This document shows, piece after piece, positions 8,523-16,329 of a stretch of 64,000 nt of DNA. Origin of the DNA: Lishizhenia sp965656535 (GTDB lineage: Bacteria > Bacteroidota > Bacteroidia > Flavobacteriales_D > Crocinitomicaceae); the NCBI GenBank assembly GCA_965656535.1, contig CBFHKX010000001.1:496001-560000 (forward strand), given 5' to 3'. Under the pieces are notes generated by a model. That model was not told the DNA's origin. It made no database searches and was given only the letters and a program-made list of their open reading frames with translations. Position 1 is the stretch's first letter. Each line of letters opens with the position of its first letter. The translations under genes and the position numbers were made by a program.

Positions 8523-11500
8523 TCCTTATAGTTATTTTCTTTCAAGCGCAATTCTATATCTTTTAAATTCTGTTCTTTCTTTGCTTGTCTACTTTTTATA
8601 GCAGTTTGCGTAAAGTATTTATGCATATTTAGAAATTTAACTTGCAACTCGTCCCAGGCTTTATCGCTTTTAATTTTGTTGTGTTTTCTTAGTTCTAAAC
8701 GCAGTTTATCTGCTATTTTATGAAAATCATCCCGACCTAAATAGTCTAAGTCGGCATCGCAAATAATTTCTTCTAATTTATTTTTAGGATTATGAGGTAC
8801 TGTTGTTGCAAAAATTAATGCTTCAATTTGTTTTATTTCCGATGCATCGTAACCGTGTTTTGGTAGGGTTTCTATTGCCATTTTTGCACCAATTGGTTCG
8901 TTCTTTTCATACTGTTCTATAAACCCTGCATCGTGGTAAGACGCAGCACTCTTTAACAGAAATAAATCTACATTTGTTATTCCTTCTTGAATGGCTATTC
9001 TTTCGGCTTGCCTTGTAACATCTTTAGTATGGTTTAGCGAGTGATAGTAGAGCGTAGGAGATAGTTTTTCTCGCAGAGTACTCATAATTTCTCTTTCTGA
9101 ATTCATGTAATCGATAGAAGAATTAACATGCAATTCAACTAGTTTTGAGAACGTGCTATTTGGCAGAATACCTTTTCCATCAATAGATAATTCTGGTTTA
9201 ATAGAATCAACGTAATACATATCTATCTTCCCTTTACTTTTAGATTCTACCACACCTGCAAATGAGCATTCAAAATAAGGCTCAATATCTAAGAAAGTAT
9301 CGCCGGTAATAGCAACTCTGTTGGGTTGACAAAGTTTTTCCATGCGTTGTGCGTGATTAACTGTTTTGCCCCAAACATCGTAGGCCAGCCTTTTGGTACC
9401 GATAATCCCAGCGGAAACTGGACCGGTGTTAATTCCAATACGAACGCTCCATTCAATCGATTCATTTTTTCTAGCTTCTTTCTTTTTTTCTAGAACGTAT
9501 TCTCTGATTTTAAGAGAAGCAAGTACCATGTCAATAGGGTTCGTGTTATTTTTAGTAGGAACACCTCCCGCGCACATGTAAGCATCACCAATTGTTTTAA
9601 TTTTTTCTAAGTCATGTTCTCCAATAATGGTGTCAAATGCTCTAAAGTATCCGTCTAGAATAGAAACCAATTGTTGTGCATCCATATTATCTGATATCGT
9701 TGTAAAACCAACAAAATCAGTAAACATCACAGAAACTTTATCAAATCCGCGTGCATCTGCTTTACCTTGTTTCTTTAAATCTACTAAGGCAGAATGGGGT
9801 AGTACGTTTTCAAGAATAGAGTCGGATTGTTTTTTTTGTTTTTCAACCCTTTTTTTCTGCTTTTCTATCTTTTCTTTTTGTTCTTCAATTTTCGCTTTTT
9901 GTTCTTCAATTTTAATTGTTTTTGCTTCGAGTTCTTGCGTTCTCGCCCGTATTTTCATTTCGAGAATAACTTGTTGTCTTCTTTCTCTTTCAATTCTTCG
10001 TTTGATGTAAACATAAATAAATAAGCTAATTAGTAATAATCCGAGAATTCTGAACCACCAAGTCATCCAAAATGGTTTGGCAACATAAATTTGAAGTGTA
10101 GCCGGAACTTTACTCCATTTTTTCTTACCGAGTTGCGCGTACACAAAAAGGGTGTATTCTCCTGGAGAGAGACTCGTAAACCTCAATTCGTTTGTATTGC
10201 CCAAAAATTCTTCTACTTCATCATCTCCTACTAGTTTGTATTTATAGTTTATTTGTTTGGGATTTATATAATTGTCTGTAAAGAACTTAAGTAAAATTGT
10301 GCGATGTTTATAGGGTAATTCAATTGTTTGTGTTTCGCTAATGGCGCGTGTAATAAGTGCTTCTTGTCCGGGAATAATTTCTTCGTTTTCTAGCCATATT
10401 TCAGAAAATCTAACATTTAAATTAGGTTGAAAGGTTTTTAAATCTTGAGGTTTAAAAAAACTATAACCGTGTATACCTCCAAAGTAAAGTACACCTTTTT
10501 CGTCTTTTAAAGACGCATTCATGTTAAACTCGTCACTAATTAAGCCATCTTCTTCTCTGTATGATGTGAATTGTTGCTTTGAAATGTCAAACTCAATTAT
10601 CCCACGGTTAGAAGACATAAATAAATGATTATCACTTGTAGAATGAATGGCATAAATTACTTCATTTGGAATACCAGCCTTTGTGTCGTACTGTTTTACG
10701 GTGTTAGCTTTTTCATTCAAGTGTAAAAGTCCACCGCCCATGGTACCAAACCAATAGGTGTGTTTTGAAGACTGGTATACAGAGGTAATATACTCATTAC
10801 CATGTGCGCGAAGTACAGCATAGAACTTAGGTTGTTTCGCTATAAAAGAGCCTTGTTCTTCTTTTATTTCGTAGAGAGCTCCACCGCTAGGTGCTGCATA
10901 AAATTTATTGTTTTTCGCTTTGAATAGAAGTCTGCACGGACCTTGGCCAATTGAAGCTGCGTTGTTTGGTTGATGTTTTAGGTAGGTATATTTTCCAGAT
11001 TGTTCATTGTATATGGCAACTCCTCCTTTTGTTGCCAGTAATATGCGTGCTGTATCGTATCTTAAAACTGTATAGATTTGATTAAACCCATTGGGCGCGT
11101 TTGACGGATGTAAGGAAGTATATACGTAACTTTTATAATTGGTCGAATCAAAATTGAGCTTATAAAGACCTTCAAAAGTTCCAAGGTAAGCCTCATTATT
11201 TGTCTGAGGCAGAATACTAAGCACTCTAAATTTTTCTTCTTCTTTGGAGTTTTTGAGCTTAGTAAGATGAGAATATTGATCTTTACTACGGTCATAAATA
11301 CTTACACCATTGTCGTTTCCAATGAGCATATTTTTTTGGTTAGGAGAAGCAGCCAAACTCCAAACATTTTGATAGATTAATCCCTTTTGTGGATCAGAAG
11401 ATACTGTTATTGAGTGTATTCCGTCATATGCTAAATTAAAGGTAGAAATACCGCGTTGTGAGCCAATCCAAACAAGGTTGTTTTTGTCTTTTTGTATGAA

Positions 11501-12394
11501 ATTTAAGTTATTGTCTGTAATGGCTTTTTTTTGAAAAAAATCTGAACTGTATTGTACAAAAGGTGCATTTTTATCTGCTAGATTTTTAACCAGCATACCA
11601 CGCGATTTGGTTACAATAAAATGTTGTCCATTTACAAATAAAGCATCAGAAATGTCGTAGTTTAAAAGAGTTGAATCGAGTAAAGTAAAATCTTCGGTAT
11701 CTTTATTATAGATTATAATTCCGTTAGAGGAACAAATTAAATATTCATCTTTATAGTTGGTTACAACTTTATTTACTTTTATGGGTTCAACGAAAGGAAT
11801 TTGTAGGTGTTCTTGCTTGTTGGTTTCTTTTTCAAAGTCGATAATTTGTCCGGCTTCAGTAAAAAGAACAATGCGCTTGGCACCGTGCTTTTGAAGCGTA
11901 ACAATTGCACTTGGCGTTCTAATGTTATGTATTGCCTCAAGTTTGTTTTCTTTGTTTAAGAACAAGAGTCTGCCGTCTGTAGTTCCCATCCAAACTACAT
12001 TTTCACTATCTATTAAAATAGATTTGATTTCTGCTTTTTTACCTTGTTTTACATGATATGAAGAGAATTTTTGAATTGCAGGATCATATTTTATTAGGCC
12101 GTTTAATGTACCGAAATAGAGATTCCCTAGTGCATCTTTACCCGCGCTCAGAATATATTCATTATCAATACCTGGAGTTTTACCAGATGTAAATACTTTG
12201 AATTGGTTACCGTCAAATTTATTTAAACCATCTTGTGTTCCGAGCCAAATGGTGCCATAATTGTCTTGAACCATGCACATAACAAAACTTTGTGATAGCC
12301 CAGAATTGATGGTGTAGTTAGTGAATTGAATTTTTTCTTGTGCATACGAGGTAAGCAAAACAAAAACAAATAGTATAAAAACGTTACCTTTCAT
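8519..12394 (-). CDS. Periplasmic propeller sensor - adenylate cyclase - HD domain fusion
   Basis: 1291 residues. Order: signal peptide (1-18); two-component-regulator-type beta-propeller blades (about 25-660, with GTIWLGTQDGLNKF, NVVWMGTTDGR, NLVWIGSQRGI); Y_Y_Y domain (about 690-770); one membrane helix (about 775-797); a charged coiled coil with EEQKxKI repeats (about 800-865); a class III cyclase domain (about 880-1050); an HD phosphohydrolase-like domain (about 1110-1290). The cyclase keeps both metal aspartates (MFTDFVGF, TIGDAYM), adenine-selecting Lys and Asp (EKIKTIGD, YDVWGKT) and the transition-state Asn/Arg (VNHAQRM), so it should make cAMP. The HD part has YHSLNH, ASYHDAGF and CDADLD. 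An outside signal probably controls both activities. The ligand is unknown; the HD substrate is inference. Confidence 0.9.
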   Translation of the reverse strand: MKGNVFILFVFVLLTSYAQEKIQFTNYTINSGLSQSFVMCMVQDNYGTIWLGTQDGLNKFDGNQFKVFTSGKTPGIDNEYILSAGKDALGNLYFGTLNGLIKYDPAIQKFSSYHVKQGKKAEIKSILIDSENVVWMGTTDGRLLFLNKENKLEAIHNIRTPSAIVTLQKHGAKRIVLFTEAGQIIDFEKETNKQEHLQIPFVEPIKVNKVVTNYKDEYLICSSNGIIIYNKDTEDFTLLDSTLLNYDISDALFVNGQHFIVTKSRGMLVKNLADKNAPFVQYSSDFFQKKAITDNNLNFIQKDKNNLVWIGSQRGISTFNLAYDGIHSITVSSDPQKGLIYQNVWSLAASPNQKNMLIGNDNGVSIYDRSKDQYSHLTKLKNSKEEEKFRVLSILPQTNNEAYLGTFEGLYKLNFDSTNYKSYVYTSLHPSNAPNGFNQIYTVLRYDTARILLATKGGVAIYNEQSGKYTYLKHQPNNAASIGQGPCRLLFKAKNNKFYAAPSGGALYEIKEEQGSFIAKQPKFYAVLRAHGNEYITSVYQSSKHTYWFGTMGGGLLHLNEKANTVKQYDTKAGIPNEVIYAIHSTSDNHLFMSSNRGIIEFDISKQQFTSYREEDGLISDEFNMNASLKDEKGVLYFGGIHGYSFFKPQDLKTFQPNLNVRFSEIWLENEEIIPGQEALITRAISETQTIELPYKHRTILLKFFTDNYINPKQINYKYKLVGDDEVEEFLGNTNELRFTSLSPGEYTLFVYAQLGKKKWSKVPATLQIYVAKPFWMTWWFRILGLLLISLFIYVYIKRRIERERRQQVILEMKIRARTQELEAKTIKIEEQKAKIEEQKEKIEKQKKRVEKQKKQSDSILENVLPHSALVDLKKQGKADARGFDKVSVMFTDFVGFTTISDNMDAQQLVSILDGYFRAFDTIIGEHDLEKIKTIGDAYMCAGGVPTKNNTNPIDMVLASLKIREYVLEKKKEARKNESIEWSVRIGINTGPVSAGIIGTKRLAYDVWGKTVNHAQRMEKLCQPNRVAITGDTFLDIEPYFECSFAGVVESKSKGKIDMYYVDSIKPELSIDGKGILPNSTFSKLVELHVNSSIDYMNSEREIMSTLREKLSPTLYYHSLNHTKDVTRQAERIAIQEGITNVDLFLLKSAASYHDAGFIEQYEKNEPIGAKMAIETLPKHGYDASEIKQIEALIFATTVPHNPKNKLEEIICDADLDYLGRDDFHKIADKLRLELRKHNKIKSDKAWDELQVKFLNMHKYFTQTAIKSRQAKKEQNLKDIELRLKENNYKD

Positions 12395-12456
12395 TGGAGA
12401 CGGTGCATTCTGGTATTCTAGGCGGTTAAGATAAGGCTTAATTTTAAACTTGTGAT

Positions 12457-12493
12457 ACTAAAAAAGCACCGCATTTTGAAACACGGTGCTTTT
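12457..12493 (-). terminator. Terminator of the ferritin gene
   Basis: A perfect 10-bp stem (AAAAGCACCG / CGGTGCTTTT on the plus strand, 12-base loop) 17 bp beyond the ferritin stop, with a T-run on the minus strand. Confidence 0.85.
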
Positions 12494-12509
12494 CATAAAA
12501 ATACGAATA

Positions 12510-13025
12510 CTATGCTTGTCCAGTTGCTGGCTCTGGAGCAATAGCTGAATTTTCTAAATCTCTATCAAAAAGATATAAACCACCTTTGTCTGTTCCAATT
12601 AGTTTTAATTTGTCTAAAATGGTTCTTGCTAGTGCTTCTTCTTCTAATTGTTCAGAAACGTACCATTGCACAAAATTGTGTGTAGTGTAATCTTTTTCTT
12701 GTAAGCAAATATCTACCAAGTTATTTATGCTGGCTGTTACAGAAATTTCGTGTTTCAACAAATTTTCAAAAACGTTTGTGATAGATTCGAAATCTATTGG
12801 TGGTTGAACGGTAGCGGGCACCACTGCTTGTCCACCTCTTTCGTTTACAAACTTAACTAACTTAAGCATGTGAAAACGTTCTTCGTCTGAGTGCGTATAC
12901 AAAAACTTAGCTGTTCCGTTTAGTCCGTTCACTTCTGCCCAAGATGCCATTGCAAGGTAAAATTGAGAAGATGATAATTCTTTTTCTATTTGATTGTTGA
13001 GGGCTTCCTCTATTCTTTTGTTCAT
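12510..13025 (-). CDS. ftnA: Non-haem ferritin
   Basis: A 171-residue FtnA-type ferritin that oxidises Fe(II) and stores iron in a 24-mer shell. Ferroxidase ligands are visible at E16, E49, H52 and E93, matching E17, E50, H53 and E94 of E. coli FtnA, followed by the acidic SEQLEEE region. The frame is open 16 codons further upstream, but a -7 box lies inside that stretch and the protein from 13025 begins at the usual place (MNKRIEEALN), so the shorter start is used. No Fur-like box was identified. The C-terminal tail APEPATGQA is slightly longer than in E. coli. Confidence 0.95.
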   Translation of the reverse strand: MNKRIEEALNNQIEKELSSSQFYLAMASWAEVNGLNGTAKFLYTHSDEERFHMLKLVKFVNERGGQAVVPATVQPPIDFESITNVFENLLKHEISVTASINNLVDICLQEKDYTTHNFVQWYVSEQLEEEALARTILDKLKLIGTDKGGLYLFDRDLENSAIAPEPATGQA

Positions 13026-13050
13026 AACTATGTGCTGTTTTGTTGTTATA

Positions 13051-13058
13051 CAAAGGTA
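13051..13058 (-). promoter_or_regulatory. -7 box for ferritin
   Basis: Read on the minus strand the site is TACCTTTG, a TANNTTTG match 25 bp before the ferritin ATG. The -33 region is poor (a TTG sits only 12 bp away). Confidence 0.45.
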
Positions 13059-13073
13059 ACGTTTATAAGGCAA

Positions 13074-13523
13074 AAGTGTTGAGAATTAGTACAGTTTAGA
13101 ATTAGTTTAAGTTAAAAGTAGTGAGAAAGTATTCTAAAATTACAAAGCGCGTAATTTACAACAGGTGCTCCACTGAGCTCTTGGGCTGGTAATTTTGGAG
13201 ATGGATTAAGAATAATCGCTGCTGGAGGAACAAATGCTCACCTAGATTTATTTACCTCTAATAATACTGGAGGGTCAGAGACACATGCCCGTTTTGGGGG
13301 TAGTGGGCAAGTTTCTGGTAGGTAAATAGATTAGCGATGCGGAGCAACATTAATGCATTTTATACAGTATAAGATTTCTAAAAGAATACTACTTTCTTTA
13401 AATTGTTGAATATAGAATAATCCTCAACCATCTTAAGGTATTGGCTATCAAATTTTTGAATAAATTTTTCTTGGTAATTTGGAGTGAATTTAGTAATTTG
13501 TAATTCTCAAAAACCATATTGTA
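13074..13523. other. Non-coding stretch opening the surface-protein island
   Basis: 450 bp with no intact gene. Its middle is a broken copy of the fibre-like gene found at 14470 (see 13141-13319). The final 200 bp are very AT-rich and should hold the promoter of the gene at 13524; only imperfect -7 boxes (TAATTTG near 13495) are seen. Confidence 0.5.
13141..13319 (+). pseudogene. Headless copy of the middle of the 14470 fibre-like gene
   Basis: Aligned with 14627-14805 at a constant offset of 1486 bp. From 13158 on, 162 bp differ at six positions only, five of them silent (Ser, Thr, His, Leu, His codons) and one Ile/Thr. The first 17 bp are more diverged and contain an in-frame TAA; after SGQVSG the frame meets GR and a stop. 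No start codon, signal peptide or end domain is present, so it cannot be expressed as such. It is either a decayed duplicate or a silent donor for gene conversion. Confidence 0.8.
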
Positions 13524-14459
13524 TTGTTCACGTTAGCAAAAATACTTTTCTTGGCAACCCTAATGGGTGTTAGCACGCTTGTTTGTGGACAGAATTTAGT
13601 GCCTAATCCGAGTTTTGAGGATACGGTTAATTGTGATGGCACTGGTGATATTTCTCAATTACAGCATTGGATAAATCCAACCGCTTCTACACCAGATTTC
13701 CTTAGTAGTTGCACTAATGGTAATTTTAATGTCCCTTCAAATGTTTATGGTAATCAAACTGCTAGAACAGGTAATTCTTATATCGGACTAGTTAGCATTA
13801 TAAACGCATCTTCTTCAAGAGAATATATTCAAATTCAATTAACAAGCCCTCTTGTGGCTGGCACTCAATATTGTGTTGAGTTTTATGTCTGTGTAAGTGA
13901 TAGTAGCACTTATTCCGTTAATAACATTGGGGCGTTCTTATCAACCAATGCTATTTCGTCATCAAATGGCACTGAACTAATGTGCAACCCTCAAATTGTT
14001 AATCCCATTTCAGCACCGTTAAATCAATTAAATACATGGCAATTGGTGAGTGATAGTTTTACAGCTTCTGGGGGCGAACAGTATCTGACATTAGGAAACT
14101 TTAATAATAATGGTAATACAGATACAACAATGCTTAACGGTAGTAGTTGGGCAGAGGGTTATCAGTATATAGATGATGTTAAGGTTGAGTCTTGTAGCGG
14201 TAATAGTATATATGAAAATGTAATAGATGAAGCTACTTTATTGTATCCAAACCCTTCTAGCGGTTTCGTTAAAATCGTCTCAATACAACCAATAAAAAGA
14301 TATTTTGTTTTTAATTCAATAGGCAAGCTAGTTCTTGCTGATAATCCGAACGATTTAGACTTTCATCTTGATCTAAGCAATCTACCATCTTCGACTTATT
14401 ACATAAAATTAGAGATTGAAAACTCATTGATTACACGTAAACTATTTATTCACCCATAA
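13524..14459 (+). CDS. Secreted protein with T9SS type A sorting domain
   Basis: 311 residues from a TTG at 13524; this start gives a full signal peptide (about 1-22, ending VCGQ), whereas the first ATG, at 13563, would cut it short. The mature part begins NLVPNPSFED, a beginning shared with the protein at 15317, followed by a lectin- or CBM-like beta region (about 25-225) with QLTSPLVAGTQYCVEFYVCVSD and YQYIDDVKVESC. The last 80 residues (LLYPNPSSGFVKI to TRKLFIHP) are a type A sorting domain directing export through the type IX system and attachment or release at the surface. Ligand unknown. Only ten bases separate it from the next gene. Confidence 0.8.
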   Translation: MFTLAKILFLATLMGVSTLVCGQNLVPNPSFEDTVNCDGTGDISQLQHWINPTASTPDFLSSCTNGNFNVPSNVYGNQTARTGNSYIGLVSIINASSSREYIQIQLTSPLVAGTQYCVEFYVCVSDSSTYSVNNIGAFLSTNAISSSNGTELMCNPQIVNPISAPLNQLNTWQLVSDSFTASGGEQYLTLGNFNNNGNTDTTMLNGSSWAEGYQYIDDVKVESCSGNSIYENVIDEATLLYPNPSSGFVKIVSIQPIKRYFVFNSIGKLVLADNPNDLDFHLDLSNLPSSTYYIKLEIENSLITRKLFIHP

Positions 14460-14469
14460 CTCAAAAAAT

Positions 14470-14886
14470 ATGAAAAAACTTTTAAGTTCAATATTATTCA
14501 CTTTAGTGGTCATAAGTGCAAATGACCTTGTAGCCCAAGATTGGAATACAGGAGGAAACAATGCTCCTCCTGGGGCAGTCTTAGGAACCAACAACAACCA
14601 ACCATTGCGTATCCGCACCAACGGCATACAACGCGCCATAGTAACAACAGGTGCTCCACTGAGCTCCTGGGCTGGTAATTTTGGAGATGGATTAAGAATA
14701 ATCGCTGCTGGAGGAACGAATGCTCATCTGGATTTATTTACCTCTAATAATACTGGAGGGTCAGAGATACACGCCCGTTTTGGGGGTAGTGGGCAAGTTT
14801 CTGGTCAAAACAATCGGTTTGAGTTTATTTCAACAGGAGCTTCCGTTGGTAACTATTACAGTACTTTTGCTGAAGAAGGAATTTAA
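14470..14886 (+). CDS. Truncated fibre-like secreted protein
   Basis: 138 residues: signal peptide (1-22, ending DLVAQ), then DWNTGGNN, the beginning of Bacteroidota tail-fibre-like secreted proteins that normally run for hundreds of residues and end in an S74 or sorting domain. Here the frame stops at STFAEEGI with neither, so it looks 3'-truncated. Residues of about 53-112 are duplicated in the fragment at 13141. It is in line with the gene before it and abuts a convergent XRE gene three bases away. Whether the short product is exported or functional is unclear. Confidence 0.65.
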   Translation: MKKLLSSILFTLVVISANDLVAQDWNTGGNNAPPGAVLGTNNNQPLRIRTNGIQRAIVTTGAPLSSWAGNFGDGLRIIAAGGTNAHLDLFTSNNTGGSEIHARFGGSGQVSGQNNRFEFISTGASVGNYYSTFAEEGI

Positions 14887-14889
14887 AAG

Positions 14890-15123
14890 CTAATCTAATA
14901 GGCAAAGCACATTCATATCTATATTTAATGCCGTAGCTATTTTAATAAAAAGTAAAACATTTACCTTAGATTCACCTGCTTCTATTCCTTGTACCTGCCT
15001 TAACGTACAACCAATTTCAAAAGCCAACTGTGCCTGACTTAAATTGCGCGACACTCTATTTTTTCTAACATTGGCTCCTAATTGCTTGATTAAACCTATA
15101 TCATCTATACTTTGCACATGCAA
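14890..15123 (-). CDS. Small XRE-family (Cro/CI-type) DNA-binding regulator
   Basis: 77 residues, essentially one helix-turn-helix domain: LGANVRKNRVSRNLSQAQLA (helices 1-2), the recognition part GCTLRQVQGIEAGESK, then VNVLLFIKIATALNID. The compact length resembles antitoxin-like or controller regulators, but no toxin or methylase partner adjoins it. A palindrome (15149-15166) lies about 26 bp upstream of its start and may be its own operator. It may control the surface-protein genes on either side; this is inference from position. Confidence 0.85.
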   Translation of the reverse strand: MHVQSIDDIGLIKQLGANVRKNRVSRNLSQAQLAFEIGCTLRQVQGIEAGESKVNVLLFIKIATALNIDMNVLCLLD

Positions 15124-15148
15124 GTATGGGTATTGTATAAATTAGGTT

Positions 15149-15166
15149 TATGACAAATTTGTCGTA
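15149..15166. promoter_or_regulatory. Palindrome, candidate XRE operator
   Basis: A perfect 12-bp palindrome GACAAATTTGTC (15152-15163) within an imperfect 18-bp one, TA outside on both sides. It lies in the divergent region between the XRE gene and the secreted-protein operon at 15317, a usual place for a Cro/CI-type site. Confidence 0.45.
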
Positions 15167-15224
15167 GATTTAACAGAATCAAACACTTAAAATAAAAAAC
15201 AGACAGTACCAACTGCTACTACTG

Positions 15225-15232
15225 TATCTTTG
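15225..15232 (+). promoter_or_regulatory. -7 box before the 15317 operon
   Basis: TATCTTTG matches TANNTTTG, 85 bp before the ATG at 15317. No TTG at the expected -33 spacing; activator-dependent use is possible. Confidence 0.35.
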
Positions 15233-15316
15233 TTTATTAGATAAACGTTGCATGCAAGCCAACGCTCATAGGCGTAGTTTGGATAAGCAAAAAAATTAAA
15301 TAACAATACTAAACAA

Positions 15317-16318
15317 ATGTTTAGAACCACTTTTTATTTTTTTATTCTGTTCTTAACTTCTATTCTAGCTTTAGGGCAAGAAAACTTAATTGTTAATGGC
15401 AGTTTTGAAGAGTACACCTCTTGCCCTACTGGTAATGATTTGGGCGATGGTCAATTTCAAAAATGTGTAGGTTGGTGGTACTCTAACCCATCTGGTATTG
15501 GATCACCAGATTATTTTAATAGATGTAACAACGGAATGGTAAGTGTGCCCAATAATTTTTGGGGCTACCAAGAACCGTATGATGGTAATGGGTATGTAGG
15601 TATTTTACCGTTATCATGGATGATATCTGAAGGGTTAGATTTTTCAAGAGAAATGATACAAACAAAATTAAAAAAAACGCTAAAACCCTGCTCTCGCTAT
15701 AGGTTAAGTTTTGCTGTGAACCGCTCTAATTTATCAAATTATCAGCTAAGTGCATTACATGTTTCTTTATCGGTAGATAGCTTGTATCACAATAATTTAG
15801 ATGAAATGACGGTCTATAATAATTTATTGATTTTCAATATGGTGGATGCTGTGGATACTATGAATTGGACAGTTTTATCAGTCGATTTCTTTGCAAAATA
15901 TAATGATAGTTACCTTACCCTTGGTTTTTTGACCGATTTTCATGAAAATGACACCATTGTAATTCAATCAAGTACCCTTTCTAATACAGAAGCAGCGCCA
16001 TATTATTACATAGATCGAATCCAGTTAATTGAGTTGCCTACCTCAAATATGTGTAGTGTAGATTTACCAAATACATTTACCCCAAATAATGACGGTGTCA
16101 ATGATCTTTATAATTTAGAAAATTATTCAGGCATTTTTGATATTTATATTCTTAATCGCTGGGGAAACATCGTATTTGAACTTACAGAAGATAACGCGTC
16201 TTGGGATGGAAATGCAAAAAATGGAGAACCGTGCAGTGATGGTGTTTATTTTTATCAAGTTAAAGATAAAGAGACTCAAGAAAATATAAAAAGTGGATTC
16301 ATTCATTTGTTTAGGTAA
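15317..16318 (+). CDS. Secreted protein with T9SS type B (gliding CHU_C) sorting domain
   Basis: 333 residues with signal peptide (1-20, ending ALGQ). The mature start NLIVNGSFEEYTSCP and the following SPDYFNRCNNG, VPNNFWGYQEP and GNGYVGI echo the protein at 13524, so the two are paralogues in their first 220 residues. The C-terminus instead is a type B sorting domain: NTFTPNNDGVND, YILNRWGNIVFE, WDG and GVYFYQV. Thus homologous bodies carry different T9SS tails. Eleven bases separate it from the S74 gene, which should be cotranscribed. Role in adhesion or surface structure is inferred. Confidence 0.85.
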   Translation: MFRTTFYFFILFLTSILALGQENLIVNGSFEEYTSCPTGNDLGDGQFQKCVGWWYSNPSGIGSPDYFNRCNNGMVSVPNNFWGYQEPYDGNGYVGILPLSWMISEGLDFSREMIQTKLKKTLKPCSRYRLSFAVNRSNLSNYQLSALHVSLSVDSLYHNNLDEMTVYNNLLIFNMVDAVDTMNWTVLSVDFFAKYNDSYLTLGFLTDFHENDTIVIQSSTLSNTEAAPYYYIDRIQLIELPTSNMCSVDLPNTFTPNNDGVNDLYNLENYSGIFDIYILNRWGNIVFELTEDNASWDGNAKNGEPCSDGVYFYQVKDKETQENIKSGFIHLFR

Positions 16319-16329
16319 TCAAATTACAA

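Noticed and set aside
9627..10010. 127-codon plus-strand frame rich in Phe, Cys and Ser
   Set aside because: Exact antisense of the coiled coil of the cyclase protein; composition is that expected of the complement of Glu/Lys codons.
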